Made by a program: the position numbers and the translations under genes
Notes under the pieces: model-generated
Seen by the model: the letters and a program-made list of their open reading frames with translations, nothing else
What the model was told of the DNA's origin: nothing
Database searches by the model: none
From: Nocardioides thalensis
Lineage (GTDB): Bacteria > Actinomycetota > Actinomycetes > Propionibacteriales > Nocardioidaceae
Assembly: GCF_013410655.1 (NCBI RefSeq)
Contig: NZ_JACCFP010000001.1
Coordinates: 248,001-312,000 of the forward strand
Length of the DNA stretch: 64,000 nt
Direction: 5' to 3'
Part shown: positions 1 through 8,538 of the stretch, one piece after another
Layout: every line of letters begins with the position of its first letter
Position numbering within the stretch: the first letter of the stretch is position 1

Positions 1-99
1 GCCACGGCTCACTTCCGCGAGGAGACCCACCCGGTCATGCGATCCGTCGAGCCGGGCGAGGACTGGCGCTGGTGCTTCGTGCACCACGCCACGGGGTGA
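1..99 (+). CDS. UBP-type zinc finger protein, C-terminal end (partial)
   Basis: The frame is open from the window edge to the TGA at 97-99 and gives 32 residues that begin ATAHFREETHPVMRS and end GEDWRWCFVHHATG. The HATAHF...THPVMRS...PGEDWRWC pattern is the C-terminal end of the small stand-alone UBP (ubiquitin-hydrolase type) zinc finger proteins found in actinobacteria. In such proteins the His residues of this segment help bind zinc, but their cellular role is unknown. Only the tail is present, so the zinc-binding cysteines upstream cannot be checked. Confidence 0.7.
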   Translation, partial: ATAHFREETHPVMRSVEPGEDWRWCFVHHATG

Positions 100-109
100 C
101 GGCTCGGCA

Positions 110-146
110 CGCCAACCGTGCCGGTCGGCCCGCCAACCGTGCCGGT
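110..146. repeat. 16-bp direct repeat upstream of the MBL-fold gene
   Basis: The 16-mer CGCCAACCGTGCCGGT occurs at 110-125 and again, identical, at 131-146. The copies start 21 bp apart, that is two helical turns, just 21 bp before the start codon of the next gene. The spacing on one DNA face suggests a tandem operator or a promoter-embedded duplication; no regulator is identified. Confidence 0.5.
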
Positions 147-166
147 TCGTCAGTAACGTGGAGGGC

Positions 167-826
167 ATGCGACTGACGAAGCTCGGACACGCATGCGTAC
201 GGGTCGAGCACGGCGGTACGACGCTGGTGCTGGACCCGGGGGTGTTCACCCAGGAGGACGCGGCGGAGGGGGCCGACGCGATCCTGATCACGCACGAGCA
301 CCCCGACCACTACGACCCGGAGCGGCTGCGCCGTACGGACGCTCCGGTGTTCACGATCGGCGCGGTGGCGGCGCGGATCCGCGAGGAGGCGCCCGACGTG
401 GCCGAGCGGGTGACCGTCGTGCAGCCCGAGGAGGCGTGGGCCGTCGGCGGCTTCGGCGTCGAGGCGGTCGGCGAGCTGCACGCGGTGATCCACCCCGACC
501 TGCCGCGGTTCCACAACAGCGGCTACCTGATGACGCTCTCCGACGGTCCCGACGACAGCGCCGGCACCACGGTCTTCCATCCCGGAGACGCCCTCACCGG
601 ACCGGGCGTGCCCGTCGACGTGCTCCTCGCGCCGGTCAGTGCGCCGTGGATGAAGATCTCCGAGGGCATCGACTTCGCCCGCACGATCGGGGCGGCGCGC
701 AACGTCGCGATCCACGACCGGGTCTACTCCGACGCCGGCCTCGGGATCGCCGACGGCCACTTCGGCCGGATCCTCGGCGCCGCCGGACTCGACTACGTCC
801 GGCTGGAGGACGGCGCCGACCTGTAG
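167..826 (+). CDS. MBL-fold metal-dependent hydrolase
   Basis: A 219-residue protein of the metallo-beta-lactamase superfamily, of the UlaG-like branch, which opens with MRLTKLGHACVRVE and carries the metal motif HEHPDH at residues 43-48, a further His near residue 111 and the D/H-bearing FHPGDAL segment. Such enzymes are cytosolic and bind two metal ions; the substrate cannot be predicted. I chose ATG 167 because homologues begin at M-x-L-T-K-L-G-H; a GTG at 158 in the same frame would add three residues. It appears to be monocistronic, with a direct repeat just upstream. Confidence 0.85.
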   Translation: MRLTKLGHACVRVEHGGTTLVLDPGVFTQEDAAEGADAILITHEHPDHYDPERLRRTDAPVFTIGAVAARIREEAPDVAERVTVVQPEEAWAVGGFGVEAVGELHAVIHPDLPRFHNSGYLMTLSDGPDDSAGTTVFHPGDALTGPGVPVDVLLAPVSAPWMKISEGIDFARTIGAARNVAIHDRVYSDAGLGIADGHFGRILGAAGLDYVRLEDGADL

Positions 827-905
827 CCCCCTCCTCGCGGTCTCCACGCGTCCGCCGGGCGACCCGGGTACCGGGCCGGCGGCGGACGGCAGGCATCATG
901 TCGGA

Positions 906-1547
906 ATGCCTATCGCGCGCTCCTCCATCGTCGGAATCCTTGCCGGAGTCCTGGTGCTCGTCGGCTTCGTCGGCTTCGTGGTCGGGCTCCCGGAGGTGGT
1001 CGGCGACTCGACCGAGGCGTCGGCCGAGCCGACGCACCCGCCGCTGGAGGAGCTGCTCCCCGACGAGCTGCTCGACCGCGGCCTGGTCCGGATCGGCGAG
1101 GTCCGGCCCGATGCCGCTGAGCAGGTCAAGGAGGCGGACGACTACAGCTCGGAGACGCTCACCGAGGCCTTCGAGGCCGAGACCGCGGTGGCGCGCTACG
1201 CCGACGCCGACGTCCAGACCCAGATGAGCCTGACCATCACCGAGGCGGACTCGGCGTTCTTCCTGCAGAACGGCCCGCCCGCCCCGGCCGAGCTGACCCT
1301 GGCCGCCCAGGGCTTCTCGCAGGACCTGGTGCGGATCGGCGACGCCGTCTGCGGCCAGATGTTCCAGGCCACCCAGGACGGCACCGACCCCGCCGAGAGT
1401 GTGCCGTTCCAGGTGCAGTGCCAGGCGGAGGCGCTCGGCCTGACGTTCAACGTGTACGCCAACGGGCTCACCGCCGAGCAGTCCGTCGACGCGCTCAACG
1501 ACGCGATCGCCCAGGCCGAGGCGGCCTCCGCGGACGAGAACGAGTAG
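906..1547 (+). CDS. hypothetical membrane-anchored or secreted protein
   Basis: 213 residues that I do not recognise. A basic N-terminus (MPIARSS) leads into one hydrophobic helix at about 9-29, followed by an acidic linker (STEASAEPTHPP) and an extracytoplasmic domain with two cysteines around residues 158 and 176 that could form a disulfide. The last 30 residues are Ala/Glu-rich. The gene is convergent with the L,D-transpeptidase; the two stop codons abut (TAG 1545-1547, and the complement of TCA 1548-1550). An envelope role is an inference from topology only. Confidence 0.75.
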   Translation: MPIARSSIVGILAGVLVLVGFVGFVVGLPEVVGDSTEASAEPTHPPLEELLPDELLDRGLVRIGEVRPDAAEQVKEADDYSSETLTEAFEAETAVARYADADVQTQMSLTITEADSAFFLQNGPPAPAELTLAAQGFSQDLVRIGDAVCGQMFQATQDGTDPAESVPFQVQCQAEALGLTFNVYANGLTAEQSVDALNDAIAQAEAASADENE

Positions 1548-2450
1548 TCAGCTCCAGTAGACGATGACCTTGTCGCCCACGGCGACCTGGTCGAACAGCC
1601 ACGCCACGGCGTCGTAGTCGCGCACGTTGACGCAGCCGTGCGAGGCGCCGGCGTAGCCGACCGCCGCGAAGTCGGCCGAGTAGTGCACCGCCTGCCCGTC
1701 AGAGAAGAACATCGCGAACGGCATCGGGGTGTCGTAGAGGCTCGACACGTGGTCGCGGCTCTTGTAGGTGACCGAGAACGCGCCCTCCCGGGTCGGCGTG
1801 AGCTCGCCGCCGAACCGCACGTCGACCAGCTTCAGGACCTCACCGTCGACGACCCAGCGCAGGGTGTTGGTGGACTTGTCGACGCACAGCGCGCGTCCGG
1901 TCTCGCAGCGCGGGTCGAGCGGGCCGGGCACGTTGCCCGACGCGGTGCCGCTGAGCTCGGCCTCGGTCGGCTCGGTGGTCATCCCGTGCAGCCGGTCGAG
2001 CGTGCGCCGGTCGACCTCGCCGGTCACCGGGATCTCGCGCTTGGCCTGGAAGCCGCGCACGGCCTCCTCGGTCACGTCGCCGTAGTAGCCGGTCACGTCG
2101 GCGTCGAACCAGTCGATCTGCGCGAGCCGCGCCTGCAGGTCGCGGACGTCGTCACCCTCGTCGCCGGGGGAGAGCAGCGCCGGCCCGGGCTTCAGCTCCG
2201 GCTCCGGCTTCGGGGTGGGCTCGGGCTCGGGCGTCGGGTCCGGCGTGTCGGCCGGAGGTACGGCGTCCGGGTCGGCCGCGCCGCCGGCCGGGTCGTCGGG
2301 GTTCGGCTCCTCCGCGGCGAGCGTGGGGCCCTCGGCGGCCTCCGCCCACGGGAGCTGTCCGTCGCGCACGAGCGCGCCGGCGCCGTACGCGATCGAGGCG
2401 CAGAGCGCGGCGACGAACGCGACCAGGGTGAGGCGGCGCAGGACGGACAT
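1548..2450 (-). CDS. L,D-transpeptidase with peptidoglycan-binding domain
   Basis: A 300-residue exported enzyme that would make 3-3 cross-links in peptidoglycan (or attach proteins to it) outside the membrane. Visible parts in order: a signal/anchor helix at about 7-27; a Pro/Glu-rich linker (about 48-90, repeated P-E-P-E-P units); a PG_binding_1 domain (about 93-155) with the GDEGDDVRDLQARL motif; and a C-terminal YkuD catalytic domain with His256 and the hallmark SHGCVNVR, catalytic Cys273. The start ATG at 2448-2450 is preceded on the minus strand by GAAGGA. The gene is divergent from menG. Confidence 0.9.
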   Translation of the reverse strand: MSVLRRLTLVAFVAALCASIAYGAGALVRDGQLPWAEAAEGPTLAAEEPNPDDPAGGAADPDAVPPADTPDPTPEPEPTPKPEPELKPGPALLSPGDEGDDVRDLQARLAQIDWFDADVTGYYGDVTEEAVRGFQAKREIPVTGEVDRRTLDRLHGMTTEPTEAELSGTASGNVPGPLDPRCETGRALCVDKSTNTLRWVVDGEVLKLVDVRFGGELTPTREGAFSVTYKSRDHVSSLYDTPMPFAMFFSDGQAVHYSADFAAVGYAGASHGCVNVRDYDAVAWLFDQVAVGDKVIVYWS

Positions 2451-2564
2451 GGCGGTTCCTTCGGTAGATCCGGTGGTGTTGGTACCTCCATGACGCGGTG
2501 CCCGGCTTCTTGGTTGCACCGATCTGCCGGAAGTGGCGCGCATCGCACGACGTAGGGTGCGGAC

Positions 2565-3254
2565 GTGGCCCGCGCAGCGCTCGACAAGAAGCCCGCCGAC
2601 GTCCGTCGCATGTTCGACACCGTCGCGCGGCGCTACGACCTCACCAACGACGTGCTGTCGTTCGGCCAGGACCGCCGCTGGCGCAAGGTCGTGCTCGACG
2701 CCGTCGACCCGCAGTACGGCGACCGCGTCCTCGACCTCGCGGCGGGCACCGGCACCTCGAGCCAGCCGTTCGCCGACGCAGGCGCCACCGTCGTGCCGTG
2801 CGACTTCTCGCTCGGGATGCTGACCGTCGGCAAGCAGTCGCTGCCGCACCTGCCCTTCACCGCGGGCGACGGCACGCGGCTGCCGTTCCGCGACGACACG
2901 TTCGACGCGGTGACGATCTCCTTCGGGCTGCGCAACATCGTCGACCCGGTCAAGGGCCTCGCCGAGATGCGCCGGGTCACCCGCCCCGGCGGGCGCCTCG
3001 TGGTCTGCGAGTTCAGCCACCCGACGTGGGGCCCGTGGCGGCAGGTCTACCTCGAGTACCTGATGAAGGCGCTGCCGCCGATCGCCCGCACCGTCTCGTC
3101 GGCCCCGGACGCCTACGTCTACCTCGCCGAGTCGATCCGCGCCTGGCCCGACCAGGCCGGCCTGGCGGCCATGATCCGCGAGGCCGGCTGGCAGGCGCCG
3201 GAGTGGCGCAACCTCTCCGGCGGCATCGTCGCGCTGCACCGGGCCACCGCCTGA
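2565..3254 (+). CDS. menG: demethylmenaquinone methyltransferase
   Basis: A 229-residue class I SAM-dependent methyltransferase of the UbiE/MenG family, which methylates demethylmenaquinone to menaquinone. Family signatures: V-R-x-M-F-D-T-V-A-x-R-Y-D-L-T-N-D near the N-terminus, the SAM-binding motif [10 protein letters not shown], and the [24 protein letters not shown] segment (given here only as a region near residues 125-148). The start is GTG 2565. It lies 187 bp ahead of nuoA on the same strand, so the electron acceptor of complex I is made next to the complex itself. A ubiquinone function is unlikely in an actinobacterium. Confidence 0.92.
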   Translation: MARAALDKKPADVRRMFDTVARRYDLTNDVLSFGQDRRWRKVVLDAVDPQYGDRVLDLAAGTGTSSQPFADAGATVVPCDFSLGMLTVGKQSLPHLPFTAGDGTRLPFRDDTFDAVTISFGLRNIVDPVKGLAEMRRVTRPGGRLVVCEFSHPTWGPWRQVYLEYLMKALPPIARTVSSAPDAYVYLAESIRAWPDQAGLAAMIREAGWQAPEWRNLSGGIVALHRATA

Positions 3255-3441
3255 CCCAGGGACGCCCTGATTTAGGGCAGGCGGACGTGCGGTAAATCCC
3301 CTGGCCAGGGCGTGATTTGCGCTCCGCCGACCCCCTTGCGCAGGCGCCTCCGGGGGGTGGCAGTATGTGTCTCACGCCACTCGTGATTCTGTTCACAAGA
3401 TCACGAACCGGACCGGACATCACACCCGGGGAGGGACGCCG
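3255..3441 (+). promoter_or_regulatory. nuo operon leader and promoter region
   Basis: 187 bp between menG and nuoA with several symmetric elements: a GCCCT/AGGGC hairpin at 3264-3278 that could end menG transcription, a perfect 12-bp palindrome CCCTGGCCAGGG at 3299-3310, and a TCGTGAT/ATCACGA inverted repeat at 3381-3406 that encloses a CRP-type site. The nuoA ribosome site is GGGGAGGGA at 3428-3436. The density of symmetry suggests regulated initiation; no -10/-35 pair is clear enough to assign. Confidence 0.5.
3382..3397 (+). promoter_or_regulatory. putative CRP/FNR-type operator upstream of nuoA
   Basis: CGTGA-TTCTGT-TCACA differs by one base from the CRP consensus TGTGA-N6-TCACA. Actinobacterial CRP proteins (mycobacterial Rv3676 type) use this consensus and control respiratory genes. 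The match is seen directly; binding is inferred. Its centre is about 52 bp before the nuoA start. Confidence 0.45.
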
Positions 3442-3798
3442 ATGGAGCTCTACACACCGGTGCTGGTGCTTGCCGCACTGGCCGCTCTGTTCGCCGTGGG
3501 CTCGGTGGTCATGAGCGCCTTCGTCGGGCCGTCGCGCTACAACCGCGCCAAGATGGACTCCTACGAGTGCGGCATCGAGCCGACGCCGCAGGCCATCGGC
3601 GGCCGCTTCCCGGTGAAGTACTACATCACCGCGATGCTCTTCATCGTCTTCGACATCGAGATCATCTTCCTCTACCCGTGGGCCGTCTACTTCGACTCCA
3701 TGGGTCTGTTCGGTCTGCTCGAGATGGTCGTCTTCATCGCCACTGTCTTCGTCGCGTACGCCTACGTATGGCGCCGCGGCGGGCTCGATTGGGACTGA
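3442..3798 (+). CDS. nuoA: NADH-quinone oxidoreductase subunit A
   Basis: 118 residues, a membrane-arm subunit of complex I at the junction with the peripheral arm. It has three transmembrane helices and the family signature [11 protein letters not shown], followed by [19 protein letters not shown] with the conserved acidic FDIE segment. The ATG at 3442 follows a strong GGGGAGGGA ribosome site; an upstream in-frame extension from 3367 runs through the promoter region and is not credible. First gene of the 14-gene operon, 13 bp before nuoB. Confidence 0.96.
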   Translation: MELYTPVLVLAALAALFAVGSVVMSAFVGPSRYNRAKMDSYECGIEPTPQAIGGRFPVKYYITAMLFIVFDIEIIFLYPWAVYFDSMGLFGLLEMVVFIATVFVAYAYVWRRGGLDWD

Positions 3799-3811
3799 GG
3801 TAGCTGCACTC

Positions 3812-4366
3812 ATGGGTCTTGAAGAGAAGCTCCCGAGCGGAGTCCTGCTCACCACGGTCGAGGGTGTGGCCGGCTACATGCGCAAGGCCAGCTTCTGGCC
3901 GGCGACGTTCGGCCTGGCCTGCTGCGCGATCGAGATGATGACGTCCGGCGGGCCGAAGTACGACCTCGCCCGCTTCGGCATGGAGGTCTTCCGCGCCAGC
4001 CCGCGGCAGGCCGACCTGATGATCGTCGCCGGCCGCGTGAGCCAGAAGATGGCTCCGGTCCTGCGCCAGATCTACGACCAGATGGCCGAGCCCAAGTGGG
4101 TGCTCGCGATGGGCGTGTGCGCGAGCAGCGGCGGCATGTTCAACAACTACGCGATCGTGCAGGGCGTCGACCACGTCGTCCCCGTCGACATGTACCTCCC
4201 CGGGTGCCCGCCGCGGCCCGAGATGCTCATCGACGCGATCCTCAAGCTCCACGACAAGGTCCAGCACACCAAGCTGGGCGCCAACCGCGAGGCGCAGATC
4301 CGCGAGCTGGAGGCCGAGGGTCTCGTCGCCCTGCCGACGAGCGACATGAGGGGCATGCTCCGGTGA
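3812..4366 (+). CDS. nuoB: NADH-quinone oxidoreductase subunit B
   Basis: 184 residues; carries the terminal 4Fe-4S cluster N2, the direct electron donor to quinone, at the base of the peripheral arm. All four ligands are present: tandem Cys37-Cys38 (GLACCAIE), Cys103 (MGVCASSGG) and Cys132 (LPGCPPRPE). The start follows GAGGTAGC. The stop TGA overlaps the GTG start of nuoC (GTGA, 4363-4366), which points to translational coupling. Confidence 0.97.
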   Translation: MGLEEKLPSGVLLTTVEGVAGYMRKASFWPATFGLACCAIEMMTSGGPKYDLARFGMEVFRASPRQADLMIVAGRVSQKMAPVLRQIYDQMAEPKWVLAMGVCASSGGMFNNYAIVQGVDHVVPVDMYLPGCPPRPEMLIDAILKLHDKVQHTKLGANREAQIRELEAEGLVALPTSDMRGMLR

Positions 4367-5088
4367 CCGACGCGGACAAGAAGGCCGACCAGCCGGCCGA
4401 GGCCGTCGAGCAGCCCGCCGTCGACCAATCGCCGGAGAACGTCCCCGCCCCCCGCGACGAGATCCGCCAGGTCGGCGAGCGCCGCGGCATGTTCGGCACC
4501 AGCGGCACCGGTGACACCAGCGGGTTCGGCGGCCTGGTGTCGGCGGTCGTGCTGCCCGGCGCGGCGCAGCGGCCGTACGGCGGCTGGTTCGACGTCGTGG
4601 CCGACGGGCTGGACCCGCTCATCGACCAGGTCGTGATCCACCGGGGCGAGATCACGTTCCACATCTCGCGCGACAATCTGCTCGCGGCGGCCAAGCTGCT
4701 GCGCGACGACCCGGCACTGCGCTTCGAGCTGTGCTCGGGCGTCAGCGGCGTGCACTACCCGGGCGACACGGGCCGCGAGCTGCACGCCGTCTACCACTTC
4801 ACGTCGATGACCCACAACCGGCGGATCCGGGTGGAGGTCAGCGTCCCCGACGCCGACCCGCACCTGCCGTCGCTGTGCGGCGTCTACCCCGCCGTCGACT
4901 GGCACGAGCGCGAGACGTTCGACATGTTCGGGCTCGTCTTCGACGGCCACCCGGCCCTGACCCGGATCCTCATGCCCGACGACTGGCCGGGCCACCCCCA
5001 GCGGAAGGACTACCCGCTCGGCGGCATCCCCGTCGAGTACAAGGGCGCGTCCATCCCGCCGCCGGACCAGCGGAGGAGCTACTCGTGA
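4363..5088 (+). CDS. nuoC: NADH-quinone oxidoreductase subunit C
   Basis: 241 residues, a structural peripheral-arm subunit. The 30-kDa subunit signature is intact: [18 protein letters not shown], then [21 protein letters not shown]. The N-terminal 60 residues (acidic, then [14 protein letters not shown]) are an actinobacterial extension not found in E. coli. GTG 4363 overlaps the nuoB stop; the TGA overlaps the GTG of nuoD (5085-5088). Confidence 0.95.
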   Translation: MTDADKKADQPAEAVEQPAVDQSPENVPAPRDEIRQVGERRGMFGTSGTGDTSGFGGLVSAVVLPGAAQRPYGGWFDVVADGLDPLIDQVVIHRGEITFHISRDNLLAAAKLLRDDPALRFELCSGVSGVHYPGDTGRELHAVYHFTSMTHNRRIRVEVSVPDADPHLPSLCGVYPAVDWHERETFDMFGLVFDGHPALTRILMPDDWPGHPQRKDYPLGGIPVEYKGASIPPPDQRRSYS

Positions 5089-6434
5089 CCACAGATCAGG
5101 ATCTCTACGCAGGCACGTCCGAGACCAGCGAGGGCAAGGTCTTCACGGTCAGCGGGCAGGACTGGGACGAGATCGCGTCCGGCCTCGCGGCCGAGGGCGG
5201 CGACGCCCAGGAGCGGGTCGTCGTCAACATGGGCCCGCAGCACCCGTCGACGCACGGCGTGCTCCGCCTGATCCTCGAGCTGGAGGGCGAGACGGTCACC
5301 GAGGCCCGGTGCGGCATCGGCTACCTGCACACCGGCATCGAGAAGAACATGGAGTACCGCTCCTGGACGCAGGGCGTCACGTTCTGCACCCGGATGGACT
5401 ACCTCTCCCCGTTCTTCAACGAGATGACCTACGTCCTGGGCGTGGAGAAGCTCCTCGACATCGAGGACGACATCCCCGAGAAGGCCCAGGTCATGCGGGT
5501 CCTGCTCATGGAGCTCAACCGCATCTCCTCCCACCTGGTCTGCATCGCGACCGGCGGCATGGAGATCGGCGCGCTGACCGTGATGACGATCGGCTTCCGC
5601 GAGCGCGAGCTGGTGCTCGACCTCTTCGAGCTGATCACCGGGCTGCGCATGAACCACGCGTTCATCCGGCCCGGCGGCGTCGCGCAGGACCTCCCTCCCG
5701 GTGCCCTCGACGAGATCCGCGGCTTCGTGGAGCTGATGAAGAAGCGGCTCCCCGAGTACGCCGCGCTGTGCAACGCCAACCCGATCTTCAAGGCGCGCCT
5801 CGAGGGCGTGGGCCACCTCGACCTCGAGGGCTGCCTCGCTCTCGGCCTCACCGGCCCGGTGCTGCGCAGCACCGGCTACCCGTGGGACCTCCGCAAGACC
5901 CAGCCCTACTCCGGCTACGAGACCTACGACTTCGACGTGCAGACCTGGGACACCGCCGACTCCTACGGCCGGTTCCGGGTGCGCCTCAACGAGATGCACG
6001 AGTCGCTGCGCATCATCGAGCAGGCCGCCGACCGCCTCGCCAAGCTCGAGGGCGCGCCGGTCATGGTCGCCGACAAGAAGATCGCGTGGCCCGCGCAGCT
6101 CGCGATCGGCAGCGACGGCATGGGCAACAGCCTCGACCACATCCGCCACATCATGGCGGAGTCGATGGAGGGCCTGATCCACCACTTCAAGCTGGTCACC
6201 GAGGGTTTCCGGGTCCCGGCTGGCCAGGCCTACGTGCCGATCGAGTCCCCCCGAGGCGAGCTCGGCGCCCACGTCGTCTCCGACGGCGGGACCCGCCCGT
6301 TCCGCGCGCACTTCCGTGACCCCTCGTTCAACAACCTCCAGGCCATGGGCGTGATGAGCGAGGGCAGCATGATCGCCGACGTGATCGTCGCGATCGCCAG
6401 CATCGACCCCGTGATGGGAGGCGTCGACAGGTAA
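5085..6434 (+). CDS. nuoD: NADH-quinone oxidoreductase subunit D
   Basis: 449 residues, the 49-kDa subunit that with NuoB forms the quinone-reduction pocket. It contains [13 protein letters not shown], whose His in the GPQHPSTHG loop lines the quinone site, [14 protein letters not shown], and the C-terminal [18 protein letters not shown] motif. GTG 5085 is coupled to nuoC and preceded by GGAGGAGC; an acidic leader of about 40 residues precedes the conserved core. The TAA overlaps the nuoE ATG (TAATG). Confidence 0.97.
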   Translation: MTTDQDLYAGTSETSEGKVFTVSGQDWDEIASGLAAEGGDAQERVVVNMGPQHPSTHGVLRLILELEGETVTEARCGIGYLHTGIEKNMEYRSWTQGVTFCTRMDYLSPFFNEMTYVLGVEKLLDIEDDIPEKAQVMRVLLMELNRISSHLVCIATGGMEIGALTVMTIGFRERELVLDLFELITGLRMNHAFIRPGGVAQDLPPGALDEIRGFVELMKKRLPEYAALCNANPIFKARLEGVGHLDLEGCLALGLTGPVLRSTGYPWDLRKTQPYSGYETYDFDVQTWDTADSYGRFRVRLNEMHESLRIIEQAADRLAKLEGAPVMVADKKIAWPAQLAIGSDGMGNSLDHIRHIMAESMEGLIHHFKLVTEGFRVPAGQAYVPIESPRGELGAHVVSDGGTRPFRAHFRDPSFNNLQAMGVMSEGSMIADVIVAIASIDPVMGGVDR

Positions 6435-7231
6435 TGGCGCTCGACGACAAGACGATCAGCGAGCTTCGCGAGATCGCGGACCGCTACCCGGAGAAGCGCT
6501 CCGGCCTGCTGCCGATGCTCCACCTGGCGCAGTCGGTCGAGGGTCGCATCACTCCCGAGGCCATCGAGGCCTGCGCCGACATCCTCGACATCTCGGCGGC
6601 CGAGGTGAGCGGCGTCGCGACCTTCTACACGATGTACAAGCGGCACGGCGTCGGCGACTTCCACGTCGGCGTCTGCACCAACACGCTGTGCGCGGTCATG
6701 GGCGGCGACGCGATCTTCTCGCGCCTCAAGGAGCACCTCGGCGTCGGCAACGACGAGGTCGCCGAGAAGCGCCAGGGCGACCAGTACTCCGTCAGCCTCG
6801 AGCACGTCGAGTGCAACGCCGCCTGCGACTACGCCCCGGTCGTGATGGTCAACTGGGAGTTCATGGACAACCAGACCCCCGAGTCGGCGGTCACCATGGT
6901 CGAGTCGCTGCGCACCGGCAACGACGTCCACTCCACGCGCGGTCCCAAGCTGTGCACCTGGCGTGAGGCCGAGCGCGTGCTCGCCGGATTCCCCGACGGC
7001 CGGGTCGACGAGGGCCCCACCGCCGGCGAGGCGAGCCTCGCCGGGCTCCGCATCGCGCGCGAGCGCGGCTGGAAGGCTCCGGAGGGTACGGCGACCGCGG
7101 CCGCCGTCGCGGCTCCCGAGAGCAAGCAGGGCGCGGTCGCCGAGGCCGACACGAGTCGCGCCGAGTCCGAGACGGTCGACGAGAAGGCGAGCTCCACCGA
7201 GTCCGGGGCCGAGAAGAAGGAGGCGCAGTGA
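6434..7231 (+). CDS. nuoE: NADH-quinone oxidoreductase subunit E
   Basis: 265 residues, a thioredoxin-fold 2Fe-2S (N1a) subunit of the NADH dehydrogenase module. Ligands: VCTNTLC (two Cys) and ECNAAC (two Cys). The fold ends near residue 170; the rest includes a conserved actinobacterial GPKLCTWREAERVLAGFPDG segment and a low-complexity Ala/Glu/Ser tail of about 50 residues, which makes the protein longer than the E. coli subunit (166 aa). Coupled by GTGA to nuoF. Confidence 0.95.
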   Translation: MALDDKTISELREIADRYPEKRSGLLPMLHLAQSVEGRITPEAIEACADILDISAAEVSGVATFYTMYKRHGVGDFHVGVCTNTLCAVMGGDAIFSRLKEHLGVGNDEVAEKRQGDQYSVSLEHVECNAACDYAPVVMVNWEFMDNQTPESAVTMVESLRTGNDVHSTRGPKLCTWREAERVLAGFPDGRVDEGPTAGEASLAGLRIARERGWKAPEGTATAAAVAAPESKQGAVAEADTSRAESETVDEKASSTESGAEKKEAQ

Positions 7232-8538
7232 CCGACGTGCTGACTCCGGTGCTCACGGACATGTGGGACGTCGACCGCGGGTGGACGCGGGCGGCGTACG
7301 AGGAGAAGGGCGGCTACGGCGCGCTCGACAAGGCGTTCGCGATGTCGCCCGACGACGTCATCACCGCCGTCAAGGACTCCGGCCTCCGCGGTCGCGGCGG
7401 CGCGGGCTTCCCGACCGGCATGAAGTGGTCGTTCATCCCGCAGGACAACCCCAAGCCCAAGTACCTCGTCGTCAACGCCGACGAGTCCGAGCCGGGCACC
7501 TGCAAGGACATCCCGCTGATGATGGGCAACCCGCACGTGCTCGTCGAGGGCGTGATCATCAGCTCCTACGCGATCCGCGCCAACAAGGCGTTCATCTACA
7601 TCCGGGGCGAGGTCCTCCACGTGATCCGCCGGGTGCAGGCCGCCGTGCAGGAGGCCTACGACGCAGGCCACCTCGGCAAGAACATCCACGGCTCCGGCTA
7701 CGACCTCGACGTCGTCGTGCACGCGGGCGCCGGCGCCTACATCTGCGGCGAGGAGACCGCGCTCCTCGAGGGCCTCGAGGGTCGGCGTGGTCAGCCGCGG
7801 CTCCGGCCGCCGTTCCCCGCCGTCGCCGGCCTCTACGCCAGCCCGACGGTCATCAACAACGTCGAGTCGATCAGCTCGGTGCCGAGCATCATCGCCAACG
7901 GTGCTGACTGGTTCGCGTCCATGGGCACCGAGAAGTCCAAGGGCTACGGCATCTTCTCGCTGTCCGGCCACGTGAAGCAGCCGGGTCAGTACGAAGCGCC
8001 CCTCGGCATCACCCTGCGCGAGCTGCTCGACCTCGCTGGCGGCATGCGCGCCGGCCACGACCTGAAGTTCTGGACCCCCGGCGGGTCCAGCACCCCGCTG
8101 CTGAACGCCGAGCACCTCGACGTACCGCTCGACTTCGAGGGCGTCGGCGCGGCCGGCTCGATGCTCGGCACCCGCGCGCTCCAGATCTTCGACGAGACCG
8201 TGTGCGTCGTGCGCGCGGTCCTGCGATGGACGGAGTTCTACAAGCACGAGTCCTGCGGCAAGTGCACGCCGTGCCGCGAGGGCACCTGGTGGCTGGTGCA
8301 GACGCTGGCCCGGCTCGAGAAGGGCGAGGGCAGCGAGGCCGACCTCGACCTGCTGCTCGACCAGTGCGACAACATCCTCGGCCGGTCGTTCTGCGCTCTC
8401 GGCGACGGCGCGACCAGCCCGATCTCGAGCTCGATCAACTACTTCCGCGACGAGTACCTCGCCCACCTGACGCAGGGCGGGTGCCCGTTCGACCCGGCGC
8501 GGTCCACCGCATGGGCAGGCCAGGAGGTGCACGCATGA
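7228..8538 (+). CDS. nuoF: NADH-quinone oxidoreductase subunit F
   Basis: 436 residues; binds NADH and FMN and cluster N3, the entry point of electrons. Seen: [16 protein letters not shown] (FMN/NADH glycine-rich loop), [27 protein letters not shown], and the 4Fe-4S ligands in [11 protein letters not shown] plus a later Cys in [10 protein letters not shown]. Starts with GTG inside the nuoE stop; ends in ATGA shared with nuoG. No deviation from the family. Confidence 0.97.
   Translation: MTDVLTPVLTDMWDVDRGWTRAAYEEKGGYGALDKAFAMSPDDVITAVKDSGLRGRGGAGFPTGMKWSFIPQDNPKPKYLVVNADESEPGTCKDIPLMMGNPHVLVEGVIISSYAIRANKAFIYIRGEVLHVIRRVQAAVQEAYDAGHLGKNIHGSGYDLDVVVHAGAGAYICGEETALLEGLEGRRGQPRLRPPFPAVAGLYASPTVINNVESISSVPSIIANGADWFASMGTEKSKGYGIFSLSGHVKQPGQYEAPLGITLRELLDLAGGMRAGHDLKFWTPGGSSTPLLNAEHLDVPLDFEGVGAAGSMLGTRALQIFDETVCVVRAVLRWTEFYKHESCGKCTPCREGTWWLVQTLARLEKGEGSEADLDLLLDQCDNILGRSFCALGDGATSPISSSINYFRDEYLAHLTQGGCPFDPARSTAWAGQEVHA

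Noticed and set aside
35..847. 270-residue minus-strand open frame over the MBL-fold gene
   Set aside because: Arg/Val/Asp-biased shadow of a high-GC gene; the plus-strand protein has a clear metallo-hydrolase motif.
5079..6311. 410-residue minus-strand frame opposite nuoD
   Set aside because: Shadow of nuoD; composition dominated by Arg, Ala, Glu, Val, no motif, and nuoD is unmistakable.
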